Part shown: piece by piece, positions 8,408-16,862 of the stretch
How positions within the stretch are numbered: position 1 is the stretch's first letter
Layout: each line of letters begins with the position of its first letter
Assembly (NCBI RefSeq): GCF_002262885.1
Contig: NZ_NKYF01000003.1
Coordinates: 1-64,000 of the forward strand
Direction of reading: 5' to 3'
Source: Pseudonocardia sp. MH-G8
GTDB taxonomy: Bacteria > Actinomycetota > Actinomycetes > Mycobacteriales > Pseudonocardiaceae
Length of the DNA: 64,000 bases
Translations under genes and position numbers: made by a program
The notes under the pieces: generated by a model
Told to the model about the DNA's origin: nothing
What the model saw: the letters and a program-made list of their open reading frames with translations, nothing else
The model's database searches: none

Positions 8408-10473
8408 CAGGGACGCCCGTCCCAGCGCAAGTGCAGCACCTCGAGCAGCTCCACCGAATCGAGGACGACCGAGGCGCGCCCGTTCGTGACCGTCACGTCC
8501 GGCTCGGCACCGGCCACCAGCAGCCGCGCCGTCGCACCGGTGCACCCGGGCGGCAGCGCCACCGAGATCGCGAGCGGGCCCACCGGGACCAGCTCGCGCA
8601 CCGGGCCGCGCATCGTCATCGGGTTGGTCAGGTTGACCACGCACACCGCCAGCTCGCCGTCGCCCTCGTGCACGGCGACGTCGTGCAGGCCCGGCCCGCT
8701 GATGCCGACGCGCGGCGGCTCCCCCAGCGCCCACGTCACCGCGGCGGCGATGAGCTGCCCGTGGTCGGACTGCAGCGCCTCCCAGAACAGCGCCCCGACG
8801 TCGAAGGCGAGGTGGACGGTGCGGCCCTGCCCCGGCCGGTGGCGCGCCACCACCGCCGGGTCCTCGGGGGGCCGGCGCGCGTACAGCTCCTCCATGGGCA
8901 GGTCCGGGTAGTCGGGCACGAACCGGAACGGCACGTCGGCGTCGGGGGCCGCCGCCACGCGCAGCAGCTGCGTGCCGCCGATGATCCGGCGCGCGCCCGG
9001 GTAGCCCGCCGACAGCGGGTGCTCCCCGGTCAGGGCGATGTAGTTGTTCTTCACCGGGCCGCGGGCGTCCTGCTCGAGGTGCACGCCCAGCACGTCGGCG
9101 AGCCCGAAGTCCGCCCGCGGGGTGCCGTCCTCGCCGCACAGCGACGTGCGGTACCCGGCCACCACGCCGCCCCCGGCGCGCACGAACTCCTCGATGACGG
9201 CGCACGCCTCGTCGCTCATCCGCTCGGCGTTCGCGAGCACCAGGACGCGGAAGCGGCCCAGCTCCTCGGCCGTGAACCGGGCGCCCGAGACGAACTCGAA
9301 CGGGATCCCGGCCTCCACGAGCGCCTGGTAGAAGCCGTCGTCGTGCGCGTCGTCGCCGGGCTCTGCCGCGTCGAACAGGGCAACATCGGCCGTCACCCGC
9401 ATCCGGGACAGCACCGGCTCCACCGTCGCGTGCTGCCCGAACGCCTCGACGACCGGCGCGACCCACCGGTCGTCGGGCACGGTGCCGTTGAACTTGGTGA
9501 ACCACGGGAACGCGCCCTGGGCGACGCCGTCCGCGATCCACATCCGGATCTCCGCGGGGCTGGCCACCGAGTCCTTCCACCGGTGCCCGGGGTGCTCGGG
9601 CCCCACCGAGGAGATCAGCCCCACCGGGCGGTCGCGGAATGCGCCGCGGCTGCGCTTGGCGTTGCGGCCCGCGGCCCAGGGCGCCTCGATGCCCTCACGG
9701 CCCTGCCGGTCGAGCACGAAGAACGGGTAGTGCCGCTCGATCAGGTCGCGGTCCAGCTCGTGCACGGCCAGCGAGCCCAGGTTGGGGATGAACCGGGCGT
9801 GCGGCCGGACGTCCTTCACCGCGGTGTCCCACAGCGCCACCAGCTCGCTGAGCTGCTGGCGCCGCCACGGCACGTACGCCTTCCACGCGACGTCGTCCGG
9901 GTCGTAGGGCTCGACCGGCAGCTCGTGGCCGGTGGCGTCGAAGAACGCGCGGCGCGCGTGCTCGCTGTAGGAGACGCCGTGGCCCTGCCAGCGGTTGGCG
10001 AACACGGCGTCGATGTCGTAGTCGCGCACCAGCTCGCGCGCGACCTCGGTGATGAACTCCCGGTTGTAGGGCCCGAACGGGCAGGTCACGTACGTGCCGG
10101 GGAACGCCCAGTGCTCGCGCGGCGCGCCATCGGGAGTCAGTGCCACCCACTCCGGGTGGGCCGCGAGCGCGTCGGCGTGCACGGCGTGGGAGTCCACCCG
10201 CGCCATCACGTGCATGCCAAGCCCGCGCGCACCGTCGACGAGCGCGCCGAACGGGTCGCCGTCACCGAGGTGGCGGCTGCGGTAGTGGTACGGGATCCGC
10301 GTCGGGTAGAAGGCCATGTAGCCGCCCGCGCTGAGGCACGTGGCGTTGGAGCGGCTTCGGCGCATGACGTCGATCCAGAACGCCGGGTCGAACTCGACGG
10401 GGTCGTTCTCGGTGAGGGTGAGCTGGGTCCAGCGCGTGGCCGTCCGGTGCCAGTCGGAAGAGCGCAGGTTCAT
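8407..10473 (-). CDS. GHL6-like putative glycosidase with beta-galactosidase-type trimerisation domain (paralogue 1)
   Basis: A 688-residue cytoplasmic protein with the same architecture as its downstream neighbour. It has a barrel with GARGLGMHVMARVDSHAVH, LAAHPEWVAL and RDYDIDAVFANRWQG, then a Rossmann-like trimerisation region (ALVEAGIPFEFVSGARF, FRVLVLANAERMSD, GGGVVAGYRTSLCG), then a beta-sandwich ending in LLEVLHLRWDG. Where paralogue 2 has a Cys cluster, this protein reads GVSYSEHARRAF, so that putative metal site is missing and specificity may differ. The ATG at 10473 overlaps the permease stop (ATGA). Longer readings upstream would run through the permease gene and are rejected. Intracellular cleavage of oligosaccharides taken up by the adjacent transporter is inferred. 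Confidence 0.75.
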   Translation of the reverse strand: MNLRSSDWHRTATRWTQLTLTENDPVEFDPAFWIDVMRRSRSNATCLSAGGYMAFYPTRIPYHYRSRHLGDGDPFGALVDGARGLGMHVMARVDSHAVHADALAAHPEWVALTPDGAPREHWAFPGTYVTCPFGPYNREFITEVARELVRDYDIDAVFANRWQGHGVSYSEHARRAFFDATGHELPVEPYDPDDVAWKAYVPWRRQQLSELVALWDTAVKDVRPHARFIPNLGSLAVHELDRDLIERHYPFFVLDRQGREGIEAPWAAGRNAKRSRGAFRDRPVGLISSVGPEHPGHRWKDSVASPAEIRMWIADGVAQGAFPWFTKFNGTVPDDRWVAPVVEAFGQHATVEPVLSRMRVTADVALFDAAEPGDDAHDDGFYQALVEAGIPFEFVSGARFTAEELGRFRVLVLANAERMSDEACAVIEEFVRAGGGVVAGYRTSLCGEDGTPRADFGLADVLGVHLEQDARGPVKNNYIALTGEHPLSAGYPGARRIIGGTQLLRVAAAPDADVPFRFVPDYPDLPMEELYARRPPEDPAVVARHRPGQGRTVHLAFDVGALFWEALQSDHGQLIAAAVTWALGEPPRVGISGPGLHDVAVHEGDGELAVCVVNLTNPMTMRGPVRELVPVGPLAISVALPPGCTGATARLLVAGAEPDVTVTNGRASVVLDSVELLEVLHLRWDGRP

Positions 10474-11288
10474 TTCAGTCCCGTCGTCGAGATGCCGCGG
10501 ATCAGGTACTTCTGGGCCGTCGCGAAGAACACGAGGATGGGCAGCAAGGACAGCAACGACATCGCGAACAGGGCGCCCACCCCGTTCGACGTCTCCGAGC
10601 TCATCATCGAGTTCAGTGCCACCGGCACCGTGAACATCTCCGTGGAGGTCAGGTAGATCAGCGGGGTGAAGAAGTCGTTCCAGGTCCAGATGAACGTGAA
10701 GATCGCCGCGGTGACCAGCGCCGGCTTCATCAGCGGCAGCACGATCGACCAGTAGATGCGGAACGGGCCCGCGCCGTCGACCCACGCCGCCGCGTCCAGC
10801 TCGCGCGGGATCGTGCGGATGAACTGGACCATGAGGAACGTGAAGAACGCGTCGGTGGCGAGGAACTTCGGCAGCAGCAGCGGGAAGTAGGTGTTCACCA
10901 TCCCGAGCTGCGAGAAGAAGATGTACTGCGGCACCACGAGCACGTGCAGCGGCAGCATCACCGACACCAGCGTGATCGCGAAGTACAGCTTCCGGCCCCG
11001 GAACTCCAGCCGCGCGAGCGCGTAGGCGGCCAGGGAGCAGGAGACCAGGTTCCCGACGATCGCCCCCAGGCTCACCATGAGCGAGTTGAGGAAGAACAGC
11101 GAGAACGGCTCGTCCAGGGCGTTCCAGCCGTCGCGGTAGTTCTGGAACGTCACCTCCGAGGGGATCAGGCCCGGCTCGGACAGCACGAGGTTGCCCGGCT
11201 TGAACGAGCTGACCACCATCCAGATCAACGGGTAGATCATCAGCAGCACGACCGCGCACATCGCGACGTGCCGGCTCACGACCCTCAT
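10470..11288 (-). CDS. Sugar ABC transporter permease, MalG/AraQ type
   Basis: A 272-residue inner-membrane permease with six predicted helices. The first is AMCAVVLLMIYPLIWMVVSS. The EAA loop that docks the ATPase is visible as ELDAAAWVDGAGPFRIYWSI followed by VLPLMKP. The C-terminus ends in KYLIRGISTTGLK, typical of CUT1 MalG-like subunits. The ATG at 11288 overlaps the upstream stop by four bases. It forms a heterodimer with the product of the preceding gene. No ATPase gene is present in this operon. Confidence 0.93.
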   Translation of the reverse strand: MRVVSRHVAMCAVVLLMIYPLIWMVVSSFKPGNLVLSEPGLIPSEVTFQNYRDGWNALDEPFSLFFLNSLMVSLGAIVGNLVSCSLAAYALARLEFRGRKLYFAITLVSVMLPLHVLVVPQYIFFSQLGMVNTYFPLLLPKFLATDAFFTFLMVQFIRTIPRELDAAAWVDGAGPFRIYWSIVLPLMKPALVTAAIFTFIWTWNDFFTPLIYLTSTEMFTVPVALNSMMSSETSNGVGALFAMSLLSLLPILVFFATAQKYLIRGISTTGLK

Positions 11289-12235
11289 CGCTCGTCCCCG
11301 TAGAACACCCAGTACTTCGAGAGCAGGAAGTGCCCGGCCGTCACCACGCCGATGACGAGCAGGAGCACCCACGCCATCGCCGACGCGTAACCCATGTTGA
11401 AGCTGTTGAAGCCCTGTTGGTACAGGTAGAGCGTGTAGAACAGCGTGGAGTCCAGCGGCCCGCCCTGGCCCCCGCTGATGATGTGGGCCTGGGTGAAGGC
11501 CTGGAACGCGCCGATCGTCTGCAGCACGAGGTTGAAGAACACGATCGGGGTCAGCAACGGTGCGGTGACGCTGCGGAACTGGCGCACCTTGCCCGCGCCG
11601 TCCACCCGCGCCGCCTCGTAGAGCTCCTCGGGGATCTGCCGCAGCCCGGCGAGGAAGATGATCATTGGCGAGCCGAAGGTCCACACGTTGAGCACCACGA
11701 GCGTCGACAGCGCGGTGTCCGGGTTCTGCAGCCAGCTCTGGCCCTCGATCCCGAACCACGCGAGCATGCTGTTGAGCAGGCCCTCGTGCCCGAACAGCTG
11801 CCGCCACAGGATCGCCACGGCCACGCTGGAGCCCAGCAGCGAGGGCAGGTAGAAGGCGCTGCGGTAGAGCGCGAGCCCGCGCATGCCCTTGTCCAGCACC
11901 ACGGCGAGCAGCAGCGCGAACGCCAGCTGCAGCGGCACCGACACCAGCACGTACCGCAGCGTCACGCCGACCGACGCCCAGAACCGCTCGTCCCCGACCA
12001 TCCGCCGGAAGTTCTCCATGCCGATGAGGTCCGGGTCGTGGATCAGGTCGTAGTCGGTGAACGAGAGGTAGAGCGACGCCAGCAGCGGCACGGCGGTGAC
12101 GAGCACCAGCCCCAGCAGGAACGGCAGCAGGAACACGTGCGCCGCGCGGCCCTGCCGGCGGAACGAGGGGGTCCGGCGGCGCGGCGGTGTCCTCGGGGCC
12201 GCGACGGCCGGCCGCGCGAGGGTGTCGTGACTCAT
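11285..12235 (-). CDS. Sugar ABC transporter permease, MalF/UgpA type
   Basis: A 316-residue inner-membrane permease. After an Arg-rich cytoplasmic N-terminus comes AAHVFLLPFLLGLVLVTAVP, then LYLSFTDYDL, the usual entry of MalF-type subunits. The EAA loop reads ELYEAARVDGAGKVRQFRSV. The last helices end in KYWVFYGDER. The ATG at 12235 overlaps the binding-protein stop (ATGA). It partners with the MalG-type permease for oligosaccharide import. Confidence 0.93.
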   Translation of the reverse strand: MSHDTLARPAVAAPRTPPRRRTPSFRRQGRAAHVFLLPFLLGLVLVTAVPLLASLYLSFTDYDLIHDPDLIGMENFRRMVGDERFWASVGVTLRYVLVSVPLQLAFALLLAVVLDKGMRGLALYRSAFYLPSLLGSSVAVAILWRQLFGHEGLLNSMLAWFGIEGQSWLQNPDTALSTLVVLNVWTFGSPMIIFLAGLRQIPEELYEAARVDGAGKVRQFRSVTAPLLTPIVFFNLVLQTIGAFQAFTQAHIISGGQGGPLDSTLFYTLYLYQQGFNSFNMGYASAMAWVLLLVIGVVTAGHFLLSKYWVFYGDER

Positions 12236-13533
12236 GAGGCCTGGCCCAGCTCGCGGTCGATGTCGGCGATCACGCGGGCGGCGGCGTCGGAGACGCTCGC
12301 CCGCTCCAGGGCGACCTCCTCCACACCCCGCGTCATGATCGTGCGCCATGTGCCGGAACCGGCAGGTGCCTCGTGGCGGGGCTTCTGCGCCTCCGCCATC
12401 TCCAGCTCGACGACCTCGAGCATCTTCTTCTCGTCCGCGTTCGCCACCCCGTAGGCCGCCTGCAGCACCTGCGGGTTCGCGGGTGCGCCCACCGACAGCC
12501 CGACGATCGGCAGCAGCGCGGGGTCGTTGATGGTGAAGTGCACGAGCCGGCCTGCGGCGTCCACGGCGTCGTCGTCGATGCCCGAGTAGACGGCAATCCG
12601 GCTCAGGTAGGCGAAGCGGTGACCCGGGGCGGCGTCGGGGAGCACCGGCATCGGCCGCAGCCCGAACTCGTAGTCGGGGAACATCGGGGCCTCGTCGGCG
12701 ATGTGGTTGGAGTTGCCGAACGTCATCAGCACCTTGTCGCCGACCACGGGCCACTCCGGCTGCGCGCCCTCCTGCTCGCTCAGGTTCGTGGCGGCACCCG
12801 CCCGGCGCAGCACCTCCCACCACTCGAACCAGGAAGCGAGGGCCGCGGTGTCGAAGCCCATGCGCCCGTCGGCGGTCCACAGGTCCTGCCCGTGCTGGCG
12901 CAACCAGGCCTCGAAGCACAGGTCGGTCTGAGCGTTGTAATGGATGGCCTTGCGGCCCTCCGGTGCGTTGCGGCTGTAGTCGATCAGGAACTCCGAGAGC
13001 CCGTCCCACGTCCAGCTCTGCGCGTCGGCGGCCGGCAGCTGCGCGCCCGCCTCGTCGAGGAAGGTCTGGTTGTAGCGGACCGCGGCCGTGAGGACGGAGC
13101 GCGGCAGCGTGTTGAGCTCCCCGTCGATCTTGTAGGACTCGACCTGCTCCGGGCTGAACGCGGACAGGTCGAGCGACCCGATGTCGTCGAGCCGCCGGTA
13201 CAGCCCCGCGTCCTGGTAGCTCATGACCTGCGGGGACGGGATCCAGAAGACGTCCGGGACGTCGCGTCCTGCGGTCTGGACCGTGATGCGCTCCTGGAAG
13301 GCGTCGTAGTCGGCGAACTCGGGGCGGACCTCGATCCCCGGGTTCTGCTGGGCGAACAGCTCCAGCGCCTCGGTGTACTTCTGCTGGCGGACGGTGTCGC
13401 CCCACCAGGCGAAGCGGACCGCGTTGCCGCCCGATCCGCCTCCGCCGCAGCCCGCGAGCGCCGTCATCCCGGTGGCGCCGAGCGCACCGAGCCCCGCCAG
13501 CTGCATGAATCGCCGTCGGTTCATGGGGTTCAT
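12232..13533 (-). CDS. Extracellular sugar-binding lipoprotein (COG1653 type)
   Basis: A 433-residue solute-binding protein and first gene of the operon. The N-terminus MNPMNRRRFMQLAGLGALGA has a twin-arginine-like RRRF and continues to ALAGC, a lipobox with the acylated cysteine near residue 29. It therefore appears to be a Tat-exported, membrane-anchored lipoprotein. The mature part has the family's opening (VRFAWWGDTVRQQKYTEALE), QNPGIEVRPEF, and PDVFWIPSPQVMSYQDAGLY. An alternative ATG lies three codons later. It delivers an oligosaccharide to the two permeases encoded next. The divergent GntR gene and two palindromes lie immediately upstream. Confidence 0.93.
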   Translation of the reverse strand: MNPMNRRRFMQLAGLGALGATGMTALAGCGGGGSGGNAVRFAWWGDTVRQQKYTEALELFAQQNPGIEVRPEFADYDAFQERITVQTAGRDVPDVFWIPSPQVMSYQDAGLYRRLDDIGSLDLSAFSPEQVESYKIDGELNTLPRSVLTAAVRYNQTFLDEAGAQLPAADAQSWTWDGLSEFLIDYSRNAPEGRKAIHYNAQTDLCFEAWLRQHGQDLWTADGRMGFDTAALASWFEWWEVLRRAGAATNLSEQEGAQPEWPVVGDKVLMTFGNSNHIADEAPMFPDYEFGLRPMPVLPDAAPGHRFAYLSRIAVYSGIDDDAVDAAGRLVHFTINDPALLPIVGLSVGAPANPQVLQAAYGVANADEKKMLEVVELEMAEAQKPRHEAPAGSGTWRTIMTRGVEEVALERASVSDAAARVIADIDRELGQAS

Positions 13534-13591
13534 CGAGATCCTGACCTCTCCGTGGACGGATCGTGCTCGGAGCGACGCTACGAATCCGATA

Positions 13592-13632
13592 CTTGTCAGT
13601 CAAGATGGCAGGCATACTTGTCTAACAATTGT
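13592..13632. promoter_or_regulatory. Paired palindromic sites between the sugar operon and the GntR gene
   Basis: CTTGtcagtCAAG (13592-13604) and CTTGTCTAACAATTG (13618-13632, core TTGT-CTA-ACAA) are two inverted repeats in an AT-rich 40-bp patch. Both share ATACTTGTC. Their spacing, about 27 bp centre to centre, and their position between divergent genes are as expected for a FadR-type GntR operator that overlaps both promoters. Confidence 0.65.
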
Positions 13633-13653
13633 GCATGTCAGTAGCGTAGCCAC

Positions 13654-14355
13654 ATGCCAGCAGGCCCGTCGCGCTTCACGCTCGCGCCCTCGTCGATGAT
13701 CGACGCCCTCTACGGGTCGTTGCGGCAGCGGATCATCAACGGCGAACTGCCACCCGGGGAGAAGGTCACCGAGGCCAAGGTGGTCGGCGAGTACGGCGTC
13801 GCGCGCCCCACCGCGAAGGCATGCCTGGAGCGGCTCACCGCGGCCGGGCTGCTGCGCCGCTCGGCCCACCGCACCGCCGTGGTGCCGGAGCTCGACCGGG
13901 CCGAGATCCTCGACCTCTACTTCGCCCGCGACTCGATCGAGCGCCGGGCCGTGCAACGCCTCGCCGAGACGGGTGCGGTCCCCGCCGAGGCCCGCAGTGC
14001 GCAGGAACGGATCGAGCGCGCCGTCGCCGCCGGGGTGTTCCCCGACCAGGTGGAGGCCGACATCGCGTTCCACACCTCGCTCGTCGACGCCGTGGGCAGC
14101 AAGCGGCTCTCCCGCATGCACGAACTGATCATGGGCGAGGTGCACCTCACGATGGGTCAGTTCCAGGCCCACCGCACCACCGACCCGCGCACGGTGGCCA
14201 CCGAGCACGACGCCATCCTCGCCGCGATCGCCGCGGGCGACGCGGCGGTGGCCGCCGACCGCATCTCCACCCATCTGCAGGCCGCGCGGGACCGGCTCGT
14301 GACGCACCTCGGCCACGACGACGCCGCGGCCGGGCCACCGCCCGTGGAAGCCTGA
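13654..14355 (+). CDS. GntR-family (FadR subfamily) transcriptional regulator of the sugar operon
   Basis: A 233-residue regulator. Residues about 12-80 form the winged helix-turn-helix (SLRQRIINGELPPGEKVTEA, then VARPTAKACLERLTAAGLL). The rest is the all-helical FCD ligand domain with its metal-binding residues: LDLYFARDSIE, DIAFHTSLVDAVGS, EHDAILAAIAAGD. The gene is divergent from the binding-protein gene across 120 bp that contain two palindromes. It most likely represses the operon until a sugar acid or oligosaccharide ligand binds. The ATG at 13654 is the only start giving a complete DNA-binding domain. Confidence 0.9.
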   Translation: MPAGPSRFTLAPSSMIDALYGSLRQRIINGELPPGEKVTEAKVVGEYGVARPTAKACLERLTAAGLLRRSAHRTAVVPELDRAEILDLYFARDSIERRAVQRLAETGAVPAEARSAQERIERAVAAGVFPDQVEADIAFHTSLVDAVGSKRLSRMHELIMGEVHLTMGQFQAHRTTDPRTVATEHDAILAAIAAGDAAVAADRISTHLQAARDRLVTHLGHDDAAAGPPPVEA

Positions 14356-14450
14356 GGCGTGACCGCACGACCTGCCTGCAGTCAGCTATCCCCGCCAGCC
14401 TGCCCCCACCCGGCGACGAAAGCCTGAGGTCAGAGGGCTGCGGCGCGCAG

Positions 14451-14479
14451 TTATCCACATCAACCACAGGTTGTCCACA
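14451..14479 (+). promoter_or_regulatory. Cluster of DnaA-box-like sites upstream of ssd
   Basis: TTATCCACA (14451-14459) is a perfect classical DnaA box and TTGTCCACA (14471-14479) is the form preferred in high-GC actinobacteria. Between them TCAACCACA (14460-14468) matches 7 of 9. All are in one orientation, 90-120 bp before the ssd start. In such GC-rich DNA two exact boxes 20 bp apart are not expected by chance. Confidence 0.6.
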
Positions 14480-14568
14480 GGTTGGGGGATCTGTCCCCAC
14501 CCACCGCCGCTGCACCCCAGGCTGAGAGCACCCGGCTCGTCCGAGCGGGGCGTCACGAGGAGGCCGCG

Positions 14569-15693
14569 GTGGGTACGAGAGGTACGACCGAGCACGCAGG
14601 TCCGGCGCGGCGGGGGCTCGTCATGGTGTCCGACCCCGAACTGCTCGACGTCCTCCTGCGGCTCGCCGCCGCGGCGGGCTGCGAGCTCCAGCGCGCGCTC
14701 GACCCGGCACAGGCACGAGGGTTCTGGGCCGAGGCCCCGGTGGTGCTGCTCGACGCCGCGGGGGCCGCGCGGTGCGCCCGGGCCGGGCTGCCGCGCCGGA
14801 GCCACGTCGTCCTCGCCGTGCGCGGGGAACCGGAGGATCCGGTCTGGCGACACGCGGTCGCCGTCGGGGCGGAGCACGTCATCGCCCTGCCGGAGGCCGA
14901 GGCGTGGCTGGTCGCCGCCCTCACCGAGGCGGCGGAGGGTCGGCGGCCCGGTGGGCGCGTGCTCGCGGTCGTGGGCGGGCGCGGCGGTGCCGGCGCTTCG
15001 GTGCTCGCCGCGGCCGTGGCCGTCGCCGCCGTCCGCGAGGGGTGCCGCACGCTGCTGGTCGACTGCGACCCCCTCGGCGGTGGGCTCGACCTCGTGCTCG
15101 GGGCGGAGGACCTCGGCGGGCTGCGGTGGCCGGGAGTCGGCGTCGAGGGCGGGCGCGTGCCCGCCACCGCGCTGCACGCCGCGCTGCCCGCGCCGGCCGT
15201 CGGTTCCGGCCGTGGTGAGCTCGGGGTGCTCTCGTGCGACCGCACGGCCCACGGGCCCACCCCCAACGCGGTGCGGGCCGTGGTCGAGGCGGGACGCCGG
15301 GCCGGCGAGACCGTGGTCTGCGACCTGCCGCGCTACCCCACCGACGCCGCCGTCGCCGCACTGTCGGCCGCCGACCTCGCGGTGCTCGTCGTCCCGGCCG
15401 ACGTGCGGTCCTGCGCCGCGGGCGCGCGCGTGGCCGCCCTGCTCACCGAGCACGGCCGACCGCTGCGCCTGGTGGTGCGCGGCCCCGCTCCCGGGGGAAT
15501 CGACGCCGAGGAGGTCGCGCGGGCGCTCGCGCTCCCGATGCTCGCCGCCATGCGACCCGAGCCGGGGCTCGCGCGTGCCCTGGAACGCGGGGAGGCACCC
15601 GCCCGCCCGCGCGGCCCGCTCGCCACCGCAGCGCGGGCCGTCCTCACCGAGCTCACGGCCATGACGTCCGCGGCCCCGGGGGCCCGGCCGTGA
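14569..15693 (+). CDS. ssd: Septum-site-determining/CpaE-like ATPase (Ssd, Rv3660c-like)
   Basis: A 374-residue protein of the MinD/CpaE class and the first gene of the Tad operon. The N-terminal part (VMVSDPELLDVLLRLAAAAG) is receiver-like without an evident phosphorylation Asp. The C-terminal part carries a deviant Walker A, VVGGRGGAGASVLA, in which the second lysine is replaced by Ala. It then has LLVDCDPLGGGLDLVLG (Walker A') and VVCDLPRYPTD. The mycobacterial homologue affects septation; CpaE proteins localise Tad pili. I chose the GTG at 14569 because an AGGAGG box stands 7 bp before it; an in-frame start at 14482 would give 29 more low-complexity residues. Its stop overlaps the tadA start (GTGA). 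Confidence 0.88.
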   Translation: MGTRGTTEHAGPARRGLVMVSDPELLDVLLRLAAAAGCELQRALDPAQARGFWAEAPVVLLDAAGAARCARAGLPRRSHVVLAVRGEPEDPVWRHAVAVGAEHVIALPEAEAWLVAALTEAAEGRRPGGRVLAVVGGRGGAGASVLAAAVAVAAVREGCRTLLVDCDPLGGGLDLVLGAEDLGGLRWPGVGVEGGRVPATALHAALPAPAVGSGRGELGVLSCDRTAHGPTPNAVRAVVEAGRRAGETVVCDLPRYPTDAAVAALSAADLAVLVVPADVRSCAAGARVAALLTEHGRPLRLVVRGPAPGGIDAEEVARALALPMLAAMRPEPGLARALERGEAPARPRGPLATAARAVLTELTAMTSAAPGARP

Positions 15694-16862
15694 CGACCGC
15701 CGGCACCGCGGCACCCCTGGTCGAGCGCGTGCGGTCGCGGCTCGCGGCGGCGGGCGGCGAGGTCACCCAGGCCGCGGTGGCCGCAGCGGTGCGCGCCGAA
15801 TCCGGAGGGGTGGCCTCCGACCTCGACGTGCTGTCCGCCCTGCACGTCCTGCGGCAGGAGTTCGTCGGCGCGGGCCCCCTGGACCAGCTGCTGCACGACC
15901 CGCGCACCACCGACGTCCTCGTGTGCGGCCCCGGCGCGGTGTGGGCCGATCGCGGTGCCGGGCTCGAGCGCACGCCGGTGCGTTTTCCCGACGACGCCGC
16001 CGTGCGCCGCCTCGCGCAACGCCTCGCCATCGCGGCCGGCAGGCGGTTGGACGACGCCAGCCCCTACGTCGACGGCTGGCTCGCCGACGCAGGCGTCCGG
16101 CTGCACGCCGTGCTGCCCCCGGTCGCCGCCGACGGCACATGCCTGTCGTTGCGCGTCCTGCGCCCGGCGGCCCACGACCTCCCGGCGCTGCGCGCGCTCG
16201 GCACCGTCGACGCGCACGGCGAGGCCCTGCTGCGGGCGGTCCTCGCCGCGCGGCTCGCGTTCCTCGTGGCCGGAGGCACCGGCACCGGGAAGACCACGAT
16301 CCTGGCCGCGCTGCTCGCCGCCGTCGATCCGCGGGAGCGCATCGTCTGCGTGGAAGATGCCGAGGAGCTTCGCCCGCGGCATCCGCACGTCGTCCGGCTG
16401 GTGGCCCGGCCGGCCAACATCGAGGGCGCCGGTGGGGTCACGCTGCGCGACCTCGTACGCCAGGCGCTGCGGATGCGACCCGACCGGCTCGTCGTCGGCG
16501 AGGTCCGCGGCGGGGAGGTGTGCGACCTGCTGGCGGCGCTGAACACCGGCCACGACGGCGGCGCCGGCACCGTCCACGCCAACTCGGCGCGTGAGGTGCC
16601 CGCACGGATGGAGGCGCTGGCCGCGGCCGGTGGGCTGCCCCGCGCGGCCCTGCACAGCCAACTCGCCGCGGCCGTCCAGGTCGTGCTGCAGATGCGCAAG
16701 CTGCCATCGGGGGCGCGCGTGCTCGACACGGTCGGGGTGCTGGAGCGCGAGGGCGACGCGGTCGCGGTCCGGCCGGTGTGGACGCGGCGCGAGGGGTGGA
16801 CCGCGCAGCGAACGGCGCTGGAAGCGCTGCTGCGGGAGCGGGAGGTCTCGCCGCCATGGTGA
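15690..16862 (+). CDS. tadA: Tad/Flp pilus assembly ATPase TadA (CpaF)
   Basis: A 390-residue secretion ATPase. The N-terminal helical domain (VERVRSRLAA onward) precedes the RecA-like core. Walker A is GGTGTGKTT at residues 195-203. The Asp box and Walker B region are seen in CVEDAEELRP and RPDRLVVGEVRGGEVCDLL. The His box is HDGGAGTVHANS. It powers assembly of the Flp pilus at the cytoplasmic face with TadB and TadC. The GTG at 15690 overlaps the ssd stop and its own stop overlaps tadB, so translation is coupled. Confidence 0.95.
   Translation: MTTAGTAAPLVERVRSRLAAAGGEVTQAAVAAAVRAESGGVASDLDVLSALHVLRQEFVGAGPLDQLLHDPRTTDVLVCGPGAVWADRGAGLERTPVRFPDDAAVRRLAQRLAIAAGRRLDDASPYVDGWLADAGVRLHAVLPPVAADGTCLSLRVLRPAAHDLPALRALGTVDAHGEALLRAVLAARLAFLVAGGTGTGKTTILAALLAAVDPRERIVCVEDAEELRPRHPHVVRLVARPANIEGAGGVTLRDLVRQALRMRPDRLVVGEVRGGEVCDLLAALNTGHDGGAGTVHANSAREVPARMEALAAAGGLPRAALHSQLAAAVQVVLQMRKLPSGARVLDTVGVLEREGDAVAVRPVWTRREGWTAQRTALEALLREREVSPPW

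Noticed and set aside
6614-10656. Very long plus-strand open frames opposite the two glycosidase genes.
   Set aside because: Antisense shadows with low-complexity Arg/His/Gly text and no ribosome sites; the minus-strand genes overlap end to end as an operon.
10474-11259. N-terminal extension of the 688-residue glycosidase by 260 codons.
   Set aside because: It would run through the permease gene in another frame; the ATGA overlap at 10470-10473 and the clear protein start argue for 10473.
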